In this document: in pieces, positions 26,395-34,331 of the stretch
Position numbering within the stretch: position 1 is the first letter of the stretch
Layout of the letters: every line of letters starts with the position of its first letter
NCBI GenBank assembly: GCA_029012365.1
Contig: JAQXLY010000019.1
Coordinates: 32,561-96,560, forward strand
Origin: Lachnospiraceae bacterium
Lineage (GTDB): Bacteria; Bacillota; Clostridia; Lachnospirales; Lachnospiraceae
Direction of reading: 5' to 3'
Length of the DNA stretch: 64,000 nt
The notes under the pieces: model-generated
What the model saw: only the letters and a program-made list of their open reading frames with translations
The model's database searches: none
What the model was told of the DNA's origin: nothing
Position numbers and translations under genes: made by a program

Positions 26395-27129
26395 ATGTTA
26401 TTTAAAGTATCTGTACCTAATCGGTTTCAGTTCAGAATGATTCCGAATTTAACGGCACTTTTGCTCGGACAATACGGTGAGATTCATTATATCGGAGGAA
26501 CAGAGGTGCTGCCTGCTCCGTATTCACCGGAGGAAGAGGCAGAAATGATAGCGGCACTTTCGGGAGAAGACGGAGATACGGCAAGGTCGGATTTGGTAGA
26601 ACATAATCTGCGGCTGGTAGTTTATATTGCAAAGAAGTTTGATAACACGGGCGTGGGGCTTGAGGACCTGATTTCTATCGGAACCATCGGACTCATTAAA
26701 GCAATAAATACCTTTAATCCGGAGAAAAATATAAAGCTTGCCACGTATGCTTCAAGATGTATCGAAAATGAAATTCTTATGTATCTGCGTCGAAACAGCA
26801 GACAGAAGCTGGAGGTATCCATTGATGAGCCCTTAAATGTCGACTGGGACGGAAACGAGCTGTTATTATCGGATATCTTAGGAACGGAAGAGGATGAGGT
26901 ATATCGCGGAATGGAGGAGGAAGCAGACCGTAATTCACTGTTTCGGGCTCTTTCCTGTCTGAATGACAGGGAACGTCTGATTATTAATTTACGTTACGGT
27001 CTGGAGAACGGGGACGGAAACGAACATACTCAAAAGGAGGTTGCGGATTTACTCGGAATTTCCCAGTCCTATATTTCAAGACTTGAAAAGAAGATTATGA
27101 AACGTCTGCGAAAAGAAATGACGGCATGA
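26395..27129 (+). CDS. sigE: RNA polymerase sporulation sigma factor sigma-E (pro-form)
   Basis: Mother-cell sigma factor of early sporulation, made as an inactive precursor. The 244-residue protein has an N-terminal pro-sequence of roughly 28 residues ending around [10 protein letters not shown], the region cut by SpoIIGA. Region 2 motifs ([41 protein letters not shown]) and region 4 ([15 protein letters not shown] with the [21 protein letters not shown] helix-turn-helix) are complete. It is 23 bases downstream of spoIIGA and upstream of sigG, the classical order. Confidence 0.97.
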   Translation: MLFKVSVPNRFQFRMIPNLTALLLGQYGEIHYIGGTEVLPAPYSPEEEAEMIAALSGEDGDTARSDLVEHNLRLVVYIAKKFDNTGVGLEDLISIGTIGLIKAINTFNPEKNIKLATYASRCIENEILMYLRRNSRQKLEVSIDEPLNVDWDGNELLLSDILGTEEDEVYRGMEEEADRNSLFRALSCLNDRERLIINLRYGLENGDGNEHTQKEVADLLGISQSYISRLEKKIMKRLRKEMTA

Positions 27130-27163
27130 CAGAAGGTGACAAAAGCTCTTAGTATAAAGAAAG

Positions 27164-27246
27164 GCGCCATGGCACATCCTTTATGTATCAGGAAATGAGA
27201 TAAAAATCTCATGAACTGTCAGTACAGGAGGAATGTGCCATGGCGC
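27164..27246 (+). promoter_or_regulatory. Inverted repeat enclosing sigG ribosome site and start codon
   Basis: GCGCCATGGCACAT (27164-27177) is perfectly complementary to ATGTGCCATGGCGC (27233-27246); CCT (27178-27180) then pairs with AGG (27229-27231) around one bulged A. The right arm holds part of the AGGAGG site (27226-27231) and the sigG ATG (27240-27242). A smaller hairpin, GAGAT/ATCTC (27197-27210), lies in the loop. In read-through RNA from sigE the start would be hidden. A comparable sigG leader hairpin is known in Bacillus subtilis. Confidence 0.85.
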
Positions 27247-28040
27247 TTTATAAGGTAGAAATATGCGGTGTAAATACGGCTAAGTTACCGCTTTTAAGCA
27301 ATGAGGAAAAGGATGAGTTGTTTTTACGGATAAAGCAGGGGGATTCCTATGCAAGGGAGCAGTATATAAGAGGTAATCTCAGACTTGTTTTAAGCATTAT
27401 CCAAAGATTTTCCGGAAATAACGAAAACGTAGATGACTTGTTTCAAATCGGTTGCATCGGTCTGATGAAGGCAATCGATAATTTTGATATTACACAGGGA
27501 GTAAAGTTTTCTACTTATGCGGTTCCGATGATAATCGGAGAAATCAGGCGGTATCTTCGTGATAATAATTCAATACGTGTCAGTCGTTCTCTGCGGGATG
27601 CCGCTTATAAAGCGATTTATGCGAGAGAGCTTTTGACAAAGGAGTTAAACCGTGATCCTACTGTCGGTGAAATCTCGGAACGGACAGGACTTACGATAGA
27701 GGAGATTCATGAAGCATTTGATGCTATACAGACACCGGTGTCACTGTATGAACCTGTATATAAAGATGGTGGAGATACGCTGTATGTTATGGACCAGGTG
27801 TGCGATAAGAAAAACGGGGAAGAAGCATGGGTTGAGGAGATTTCTTTAAAGGAAGCGATGAGGCGGCTTCCGGAGCGGGAAAAGCTGATTATTGATTTAC
27901 GTTTCTTTCACGGAAAAACACAGATGGAGGTAGCCGAGGAAATTCATATTTCGCAGGCACAGGTATCACGTCTTGAAAAAAATGCATTAAAAAGTATGAA
28001 AACGTATTTGTCGGATCGAAAAAAGACAGGTAGAGAATGA
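27240..28040 (+). CDS. sigG: RNA polymerase sporulation sigma factor sigma-G
   Basis: Late forespore sigma factor, 266 residues. The N-terminal motif KVEICGVNTAKLPLL is characteristic of sigma-G and separates it from sigma-F. Region 2 (QYIRGNLRLVLSIIQRF, DLFQIGCIGLMKAIDNFD, FSTYAVPMIIGEIRRYLRD), region 3 and region 4 (LPEREKLIIDLRFF, QMEVAEEIHISQAQVSRLEK) are complete. The start codon and ribosome site are inside a 14-bp inverted repeat, so translation from the spoIIG read-through transcript is probably blocked. Transcription at the proper time would need a forespore promoter starting beyond the left arm; no convincing sigma-F consensus was found. Confidence 0.97.
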   Translation: MALYKVEICGVNTAKLPLLSNEEKDELFLRIKQGDSYAREQYIRGNLRLVLSIIQRFSGNNENVDDLFQIGCIGLMKAIDNFDITQGVKFSTYAVPMIIGEIRRYLRDNNSIRVSRSLRDAAYKAIYARELLTKELNRDPTVGEISERTGLTIEEIHEAFDAIQTPVSLYEPVYKDGGDTLYVMDQVCDKKNGEEAWVEEISLKEAMRRLPEREKLIIDLRFFHGKTQMEVAEEIHISQAQVSRLEKNALKSMKTYLSDRKKTGRE

Positions 28041-28101
28041 CGTCACGATTCGCCTTTGACGGAATAGGATATAGTAGATTCTGTCGAAAGCGGTGATGAA
28101 T

Positions 28102-29061
28102 ATGAATATAGATAAAGTTTGGATTATGGCTGTGGGATTTGCGGTTATTTTCATCCTTCCTTTTTTGTATTTTCAAATAAGAAAGATTTATGCAAGATAC
28201 AGGGTGACTATGAGAAGCCCAAAGGAAAAAGCAGAGGAACTGAACCGGGATTTAGAACCGTTTGGATTCTTGTATGATGAAAAGCAGGATATCGTGTATT
28301 CGGGAATGTATCCATGGCAGAGAGAGCTTGGATATTGCAGACTGTATGACAGGGCCGCACTTGCATTAAATATGGCAATTCAGAGTGAACCGGTTTATTT
28401 TGAATACGATAACAGGCGCTGGCTTATAGAATTCTGGAAGGGTCAGTACGGCATGGCTACGGGTGCGGAGGTAGGTATTTATGTAACGGATAAAAATGAT
28501 ATTTTGATTCCCGGAGTGTTTGAAGGTCCATTTTTTGATTGTGTTAAGGATGAAGAACGGATTAAAATGCAATATCTGTTATATGAAGACCGACAGCTGA
28601 TTGCATACAGGGAAGATTTGCATTGGTGGCTGACTGCCTTTGATGTAGGACGTTTTTCAAAACCAAAGCAGCTTATTATGCGTATTCAACTGACTTTTCC
28701 GAGTCTCGGAATGCGAAATGCATTTCTTGATGGGCTTGAGAAAGCCGGTTACGGGAAAGATTCATACCGGGCATACCGTACCTCGGTACAGATTACCTTT
28801 TCAAGACCTAAGTCAGGGCAGCCATATGATAGAGTCCGAATTGTGTTTTTTGTTGTACAGTATCTGAACCGACTTTATTGCCGGTTGTTTTTACGGCTGA
28901 CAAAGGATTTTATAAAAACGCTGGATAAGATAGATTATATACGCTTTTTGTTTCCATGGCTGTATCGAAGACTAACCGGTTTTGCAAAAGCCGATAAGCT
29001 GAGAGAGATGTACCTGGAAATAGTACGAAAGAAGGAAGAAGCAGAGGAGGTGGGAAAATGA
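28102..29061 (+). CDS. Uncharacterised membrane-anchored protein, DUF4474-like
   Basis: A 319-residue protein with an N-terminal membrane helix (about residues 5-24) and a long soluble part rich in aromatic and charged residues, including GFLYDEKQDIVYSGMYPWQRELGYCRLYD. This opening resembles DUF4474 proteins of Clostridia; no catalytic motif is recognised and the function is unknown. GTG 28093 and ATG 28096 are upstream alternatives, but AAAGCGGTGA lies 5 bases before ATG 28102. It directly follows sigG and overlaps the metallophosphoesterase start by four bases, so the two are probably made together. A sporulation link is only inferred from position. Confidence 0.7.
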   Translation: MNIDKVWIMAVGFAVIFILPFLYFQIRKIYARYRVTMRSPKEKAEELNRDLEPFGFLYDEKQDIVYSGMYPWQRELGYCRLYDRAALALNMAIQSEPVYFEYDNRRWLIEFWKGQYGMATGAEVGIYVTDKNDILIPGVFEGPFFDCVKDEERIKMQYLLYEDRQLIAYREDLHWWLTAFDVGRFSKPKQLIMRIQLTFPSLGMRNAFLDGLEKAGYGKDSYRAYRTSVQITFSRPKSGQPYDRVRIVFFVVQYLNRLYCRLFLRLTKDFIKTLDKIDYIRFLFPWLYRRLTGFAKADKLREMYLEIVRKKEEAEEVGK

Positions 29062-29888
29062 GCACCTCCGGACGTTTAACAAAGGTATACAGACAGGCGG
29101 AGCGTATCTGCTATGACAGAAATGACAGGTTTGTGATTATGAGTGATTGCCACAGGGGGATAGGAAATCCGGGGGATAATTTTCTTAAGAACCGACAGAT
29201 ATACCTTGCGGCACTTCGCTATTATAATCAGAAAAAGTTCATTTATATGGAGCTGGGAGACGGAGATGAGCTTTGGGAAAATAAAAGGATGGAACCGATT
29301 CTTAGGGTGCACCGGGAGGTATTTGAGCTTCTTTTGGAATTTCATAAGGATGGCAGACTGCATATGCTGTACGGGAACCATGATATTCAAAAGAAACACA
29401 GCGGATTATTACAGGGGCTTTCGGTAAGGGAAGGAATTATTCTGGAAGAAAATGCCACCGGTCGAAAGATATTTCTTGTACACGGACATCAGGGAGATAT
29501 TCCGAATGATACACTGTGGCGGGTGAACCGATTTTTAGTACGGCATATCTGGAGAAGACTGGAGCTGCTCGGAATGGAGAATCCGTTCAGTGCATCCGGA
29601 TGCGGAAAAAGAAAATCGAAAATAGAAAGACGTATGTCAGAGTGGGCCGACCATAACCGGCAAATCATGATTGCGGGGCATACACACCGGGTACGGTTTC
29701 CTTCTGAGGCAGAGAGCTATTATTTTAATGACGGAAGCTGTGTGCATCCGTTTTATATAACCGGAATCGAATTGGAGAGAGGAGTCCTGCGTCTTGTCCG
29801 GTGGAGTGTTATGACAAGGGAGGATTTCAGTATGTATATCGGACGTGAGGTGCTTAGTAAGGTGGAGTCGGAACGCTTTGATGCCTGA
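29058..29888 (+). CDS. Calcineurin-like metallophosphoesterase
   Basis: Di-metal phosphoesterase of 276 residues. Metal-binding motifs appear in order: MSDCHRG (D and H), GDGDEL (in place of the usual GDxxD), YGNHD, VHGHQGD and AGHTHR. The set resembles serine/threonine phosphatase and UDP-diacylglucosamine hydrolase-like enzymes, but the substrate cannot be told. The start overlaps the upstream stop as ATGA, showing translational coupling with the DUF4474-like gene. It closes this two-gene unit before the Mrp promoter. Confidence 0.87.
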   Translation: MSTSGRLTKVYRQAERICYDRNDRFVIMSDCHRGIGNPGDNFLKNRQIYLAALRYYNQKKFIYMELGDGDELWENKRMEPILRVHREVFELLLEFHKDGRLHMLYGNHDIQKKHSGLLQGLSVREGIILEENATGRKIFLVHGHQGDIPNDTLWRVNRFLVRHIWRRLELLGMENPFSASGCGKRKSKIERRMSEWADHNRQIMIAGHTHRVRFPSEAESYYFNDGSCVHPFYITGIELERGVLRLVRWSVMTREDFSMYIGREVLSKVESERFDA

Positions 29889-29948
29889 GTGGATTATTCC
29901 CTTTGATACAGTGCCTGTTAAGATTTATTTGCGGAGGGTTACTTTTAC

Positions 29949-29977
29949 TTGACAGCAAAAGAACAAAGTGCTAATAT
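29949..29977 (+). promoter_or_regulatory. Sigma-A promoter of the Mrp/Mbh antiporter operon
   Basis: TTGACA at 29949-29954, 17-base spacer, TAATAT at 29972-29977, in the 142-base gap before mrpE. The consensus -35 suggests strong constitutive expression; a leader of about 45 bases would precede the first ATG. Confidence 0.8.
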
Positions 29978-30030
29978 TAGTTGGACTTTGGACATAACAG
30001 GATGGGAAAAAAATCTGTGAGGTGAGATTT

Positions 30031-30501
30031 ATGTTATTTCTGTTGTTTGCGCTATGGTTGGTTTTTAACGGAAAAGTAACTTTGGAGATTGTTCTGTTTG
30101 GAATGGTATTGTCAACCGCCGTATACTTGTTTTGCTGGAAATTTCTGGAATATAGTCCGAAACGTGAGCTGTGTGCTCTGCGGCTTTTGCCACAGGGCAT
30201 CGGCTACTTTTTTGTGCTTGTATGGGAGATTGTGAAAGCAAATTGTGCGGCGATTGCATTGATTGTCTCTCCGAAATACGAAGTAGAACCGGTTTTAGTT
30301 ACATTCCGTACAAATCTGAAAACGGATCTGGCAAAAACCATACTGGCAAATTCTATTACGCTGACACCAGGCACGATTACGGTGGAGCTTACGGATGACG
30401 AATTTAAGGTACATTGTCTTGATAAAGAAATGGCAGAAGGGCTTTCCGATTCCGTGTTCGTAAGGCTATTGATGAAGATGGAAAAAACGGCGGAAAGGTA
30501 A
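30031..30501 (+). CDS. mrpE: Cation/proton antiporter subunit MrpE (MbhA type)
   Basis: First gene of the antiporter operon, 156 residues. Two or three hydrophobic segments at the N terminus and a soluble C-terminal domain with VTFRTNLKTDLAKTILANSITLTPGTITVEL, the conserved MrpE core. MrpE is a structural subunit of the multisubunit sodium/proton exchanger in the membrane. A GTG at 30022 is inside the GAGGTGA ribosome site, so ATG 30031 is chosen. It is followed after 12 bases by mrpF. Confidence 0.92.
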   Translation: MLFLLFALWLVFNGKVTLEIVLFGMVLSTAVYLFCWKFLEYSPKRELCALRLLPQGIGYFFVLVWEIVKANCAAIALIVSPKYEVEPVLVTFRTNLKTDLAKTILANSITLTPGTITVELTDDEFKVHCLDKEMAEGLSDSVFVRLLMKMEKTAER

Positions 30502-30513
30502 GGAGGCGTACAT

Positions 30514-30843
30514 ATGGAAACAGCATATTCGATGTTATATGTCGGTATCATGATAGGATTTGCACTTTGCATTTTCTGTTGCCTGATTCGTGCGATTAAA
30601 GGGCCAAGGACCATGGACCGGATTCTGGCAATTAATATGATCGGAACATTGTCGGTTATTATAATCGCAATTTTGTCACTTTACCTGAAAGAGAGCTTTT
30701 TGCTTGACGTGGATTTAATATATGCAATGTTAAGCTTTCTGGCGGTGGTGGTACTGACAAAGGTATATATGGGAGTACACCGTGAGGAAAAAATCAGGGA
30801 AAAGAAGAAAGAAGAACAAAAGAAAGAGGAGGAGCGGAAATGA
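30514..30843 (+). CDS. mrpF: Antiporter subunit MrpF
   Basis: Small membrane subunit of 109 residues with three helices (about 5-27, 38-58, 66-88) and the family segment RAIKGPRTMDRILAINMIGT. The C-terminal tail is extended and very rich in Lys and Glu (about residues 90-109), longer than most MrpF proteins. The stop codon overlaps the next start (ATGA). MrpF forms the E-F-G subcomplex with its neighbours. Confidence 0.92.
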   Translation: METAYSMLYVGIMIGFALCIFCCLIRAIKGPRTMDRILAINMIGTLSVIIIAILSLYLKESFLLDVDLIYAMLSFLAVVVLTKVYMGVHREEKIREKKKEEQKKEEERK

Positions 30844-31169
30844 TGGAATGGCTTCGTTTTTCAGTAGTTGCACTTTTTTTGACGGCCTCTCTGGGGATGG
30901 CGGTAATTTCCGTGGCAGGTGTTTTTAAGTTTAAATTTATTTTAAACAGGATGCATGCAGCGGCAATCTGTGATTCATTTGCATTGCTTCTCGGTATGAT
31001 AGGAACAGCGGTGGCCTACGGGTTTTCTTTTGCGACGATTAAAGTGCTGCTGATTGTACCGTTAATCTGGGTTGCAAGTCCGGTGTCGGGACATTTAATT
31101 GCCAGACTGGAAGTAACGACGGACAAGCATCTTTCCGAAGAATGTGAGGTGCAGGACGAATGGAAATAA
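30840..31169 (+). CDS. mrpG: Antiporter subunit MrpG
   Basis: Membrane subunit of 109 residues with three helices and the conserved RMHAAAICDSFALLLGMIG segment of MrpG/MbhC. It begins within the mrpF stop codon and its 3' end overlaps the next gene by 10 bases, so the E, F, G and MbhD-like subunits look tightly coupled in translation. Confidence 0.9.
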   Translation: MMEWLRFSVVALFLTASLGMAVISVAGVFKFKFILNRMHAAAICDSFALLLGMIGTAVAYGFSFATIKVLLIVPLIWVASPVSGHLIARLEVTTDKHLSEECEVQDEWK

Positions 31170-31423
31170 TGGAAATAATTTTACTCTCGTTTTTGGTTGT
31201 ATGTGCTATTTCGGTGGCATTATCGAAAAATCTGCTGACTTCGATTGTTATTTTTATGGCATATAGTGTGATTATGTCAATCATCTGGATGATTTTGGAA
31301 TCTCCGGATCTGGCAATTACGGAGGCTGCGGTAGGTGCCGGTGTTACCAGTGTACTGTTTTATATTACGTTAAAGAAAATCCATGCAATGAAGGGGGAGG
31401 AAGACGATGAAGCCGAGGAGTGA
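31160..31423 (+). CDS. Antiporter subunit, DUF4040/MbhD type
   Basis: An 87-residue protein with three hydrophobic helices and the segment ESPDLAITEAAVGAG, the signature of the DUF4040/MbhD family. In classical Mrp systems this domain is fused into the C-terminal half of MrpA; here it is a separate gene, as in archaeal Mbh complexes. The acidic GEEDDEAEE tail overlaps the start of the next gene by 17 bases. It belongs to the membrane arm of the antiporter. Confidence 0.88.
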   Translation: MEIMEIILLSFLVVCAISVALSKNLLTSIVIFMAYSVIMSIIWMILESPDLAITEAAVGAGVTSVLFYITLKKIHAMKGEEDDEAEE

Positions 31424-32450
31424 TTATGAACATTCGTGGTGGCGGCGTCTGGTACGCTTTGTTGACGGAGAAACGTTAGCGGATGTAGAAAAACGCGAGG
31501 AAGAAGCGGGTGAAAACGATGCTCAGAGTCAGAAGCTTGCCGATACGATGGCGGAGCAGTTGTTTGAACAGGAAGAAAAATATGACAGAGCAGACCGAAA
31601 ACGCCGGCTGGAAATGGAACACGAAAAGGAAGCCATGGCGCTGTACGATAAGTATAAAAACTGGCCGAAGGAACACGGTGTAAAGATATTCGGGCGGTTA
31701 TATGCCGTAATGGCAGTTGTACTTTGCGTTATTATAATTACAACGCTTCTGGTAACCGTTTCTTATCTGCCTGAGTTCGGTCATGCGGACAATCCGAATA
31801 ATAATGAGGTTGTGGAGCGTTATAATGAAAAGGCTCTGGAGGAAACGGGTGCAACCAATATCGTGGCAGGCATGATTCTGGATTACCGTGCATTCGATAC
31901 ATTGGGTGAATCACATGTATTATTTATAGCTGCGGTATGTGTAATGATTCTGCTTCGCCTTGATATTACGAAGGGGAAAAATCCTACGGATACAAAAAGG
32001 CTGGAAGAGGAAAACGACCGCCTTTATGAGCCGAAAAACGACAAAATATTACAGCTTTCCGCAAGGATTCTTGTGCCGATTATTATTTTGTTCGGTATAT
32101 ATGTGATTTTAAACGGTCATTTATCGCCGGGAGGGGGCTTTTCCGGCGGCGCGATTATCGGTGCGGGACTGATTTTATATTTGAATGCATTCGGCTTTGA
32201 AAAGGCATCAAGGATTATGAACAGGAAAAACTATGCGGTGATTTCCGTAGTACCGCTCCTGTTTTATGCATTGGCAAAGGGCTATTCCTTTTTTACGGGA
32301 GCAAATCATCTGGAAAGCGGTATTCCGAAGGGAACTCCCGGAGCAATTTTATCCGGCGGTCTGATTCTGCCGTTAAATATTTGTGTGGGAGTTGTGGTCG
32401 CTTGTACCATGTATCATTTCTATACGTTGTTCCGCAAAGGGGGAATGTAA
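31407..32450 (+). CDS. Fused MbhE-like and MnhB/MrpB antiporter subunit with charged N-terminal extension
   Basis: A 347-residue protein in three parts. Residues 1-85 are hydrophilic, highly charged and probably coiled coil (cytoplasmic), not seen in standard MrpB. A middle part with two helices contains NIVAGMILDYRAFDTLGE, the pattern at the end of MrpA and in MbhE. The C-terminal part (about 205-347) is an MnhB domain with NGHLSPGGGFSGGAIIGAG. So the MrpA tail and MrpB are joined in one polypeptide while the rest of MrpA is elsewhere. The origin of the charged extension is unknown. Confidence 0.85.
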   Translation: MKPRSDYEHSWWRRLVRFVDGETLADVEKREEEAGENDAQSQKLADTMAEQLFEQEEKYDRADRKRRLEMEHEKEAMALYDKYKNWPKEHGVKIFGRLYAVMAVVLCVIIITTLLVTVSYLPEFGHADNPNNNEVVERYNEKALEETGATNIVAGMILDYRAFDTLGESHVLFIAAVCVMILLRLDITKGKNPTDTKRLEEENDRLYEPKNDKILQLSARILVPIIILFGIYVILNGHLSPGGGFSGGAIIGAGLILYLNAFGFEKASRIMNRKNYAVISVVPLLFYALAKGYSFFTGANHLESGIPKGTPGAILSGGLILPLNICVGVVVACTMYHFYTLFRKGGM

Positions 32451-32451
32451 G

Positions 32452-32823
32452 ATGTTAGGAAATTTGTTTGCAAATTATTACGAGGCGGTTTCCATGATTT
32501 TGTTCGGTATCGGCTTTACGACGTTACTGTTAAACCGGAACATGATTAAGAAAATCATGGGATTAAATATTATGGATACTGCGATTTATTTGTTTTTGGC
32601 GGCTAAGGGGTACATCTTTGGGCGTAAGGTTCCGATTGTGAACGGGACTGTTCCGGAACCGGAGACATATATTAATCCGATACCGAGCGGTCTTGTGCTG
32701 ACCGGTATTGTTGTATCGGTCAGTGTAACGGCGGTTATGTTATCCCTCACCATTCGTCTTTACAGGAGATACCGTACTTTGGATATCGATGAAATCACAC
32801 GTCTGGTAAAGGAGGAAAAGTAA
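32452..32823 (+). CDS. mrpC: Antiporter subunit MrpC (NuoK-like)
   Basis: NuoK-like membrane subunit of 123 residues with three helices. GFTTLLLNRNMIKKIMGLNIM and IPSGLVLTGIVVSVSVTAVML match the family, including the loop residues before the last helix. An in-frame extension to 32383 overlaps the upstream gene; the ATG at 32452 after AAAGGGGGAATG is preferred. Its stop overlaps the mrpD start as TAATG. Confidence 0.92.
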   Translation: MLGNLFANYYEAVSMILFGIGFTTLLLNRNMIKKIMGLNIMDTAIYLFLAAKGYIFGRKVPIVNGTVPEPETYINPIPSGLVLTGIVVSVSVTAVMLSLTIRLYRRYRTLDIDEITRLVKEEK

Positions 32824-34316
32824 TGGATTTTATTCGTAATTTTCCGTTTTTTTGTATTGTTCTGGCATTGGCTTCGGGTGTGATTTCCTCCGTATTAAGA
32901 CCGAAGGCGGCGAAAGCGTTATCCTTTATTCTGATTTCCTTTAGCTGTATTTGTTCGTTCTGCGTTCTTTATTATACGGTACAGACCGGTGAGGCATTTA
33001 CTTATATGATGGGACATTTTCCGGCACCGTGGGGAAACGAAATCCGTGCAGGGGTGTTAGAGGGTGTGATGGCATCTTTCTTCTCCGTTATTATGCTTCT
33101 GGCATTGCTCGGAGGGGAAAAGTATTTAAAGGCAGATATAGAAGAATCAAAACAGAATTTATATTTTGTTCTTGTTAATCTGTTATTAAGCTCCCTGCTT
33201 GCACTGGTGTATACCAATGACTTATTTACGGCATATGTATTTGTGGAAATCAATACAATCGCCGCAGGCGGATTAATTATGATACGAAGCAACGGGCATT
33301 CCATGTTAGCGGCGACAAAGTATATGATTATGAGCTTACTCGGTTCCGGATTGCTGCTGATAGGCATTACGCTTCAGTACGATTTGACGGGGCATCTTTT
33401 GATGAGTAATATACAGGAATCGATAGGAGAGCTTGCAGCACACGGCGAGTATACCGTGCCGCTTACGGTGATTATCGGTTTGATTAGTGTAGGTATTGCC
33501 ATAAAAAGTGCGCTGTTTCCGTTTCATGCATGGCTTGCGGACGCTTACGGGTATTCCACGGCATCATCCGCGGCAATTTTATCAAGCCTCGTATCTAAGG
33601 CATATATCTTCTTATTAATTAAGATTATATATCGTGTCATCGGAACCGGTGTGTTCTGGGACAGTAAAATTACCAATGTATTTTTTGTACTCGGTGTTGC
33701 GGGAATGTTATTCGGCTCAATCAGTGCGATTAAGGAATGTGATATGCGGCGTATGATTGCATTTTCCTCTGTTGCGCAAATCGGTTATATTTATATGGGA
33801 CTTGGGTTCGGAACAAAGTTGGGAGTAACGGCGGCAGTGTTTCATATTTTTTCGCATGCGGCTACAAAGTCCATGCTGTTTGTTGCCTGCAGAGGGCTTT
33901 CCGAGGTATCCGGAAATAAGAAGGATTTTTCGGATTTGAAGGGTTCGGGATTCCGTAACAGAATTGCGGGAGTTGCGTTTACGGTAGGTGCACTGTCCAT
34001 GGTAGGTGTACCGCTGTTTGCGGGCTTTATTTCCAAGCTTTATCTGACCTCTGCGGCATTAGAAACCATGTCTCTTAAAATGGCTGTCGGAGTGATTGTG
34101 CTTGCCGTCAGTACGATTTTAAACGCACTTTACTTTATTCGTGCGGTAATTTCGATTTATACACCGCGAAATGAACATTATCGCGATGCGGCATTTCGTC
34201 CGGGAATGACATTTTGTGCCGGTATGGTTTGTTTTATTGCAATAAATTTTTTACTCGGTCTGGCATCACATCCGCTTATTACGGCGATTGAACAGGGCTT
34301 ACAAATGTTTTCATAA
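32823..34316 (+). CDS. mrpD: Antiporter subunit MrpD (NuoM/N-like), first of four
   Basis: Proton-conducting membrane subunit of 497 residues and about 14 helices. The functional glutamate in the fifth-helix segment YVFVEINTIAAGGL and the lysines in IKSALFPFHAWLADAYG and the following helix are kept. A His-containing FHIFSHAATKSMLF segment follows. These residues form the proton channel in complex I-related antiporters. It directly follows mrpC in the order seen in Mrp and Mbh operons. Three more proteins of the same fold come next. Confidence 0.93.
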   Translation: MDFIRNFPFFCIVLALASGVISSVLRPKAAKALSFILISFSCICSFCVLYYTVQTGEAFTYMMGHFPAPWGNEIRAGVLEGVMASFFSVIMLLALLGGEKYLKADIEESKQNLYFVLVNLLLSSLLALVYTNDLFTAYVFVEINTIAAGGLIMIRSNGHSMLAATKYMIMSLLGSGLLLIGITLQYDLTGHLLMSNIQESIGELAAHGEYTVPLTVIIGLISVGIAIKSALFPFHAWLADAYGYSTASSAAILSSLVSKAYIFLLIKIIYRVIGTGVFWDSKITNVFFVLGVAGMLFGSISAIKECDMRRMIAFSSVAQIGYIYMGLGFGTKLGVTAAVFHIFSHAATKSMLFVACRGLSEVSGNKKDFSDLKGSGFRNRIAGVAFTVGALSMVGVPLFAGFISKLYLTSAALETMSLKMAVGVIVLAVSTILNALYFIRAVISIYTPRNEHYRDAAFRPGMTFCAGMVCFIAINFLLGLASHPLITAIEQGLQMFS

Positions 34317-34331
34317 CAAAGGAGGCAAAGG

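Noticed and set aside
27152..27180. Sigma-F-type promoter for sigG (GTATA at 27152-27156)
   Set aside because: The -35-like element is present but the -10 region does not fit the sigma-F pattern well enough to call.
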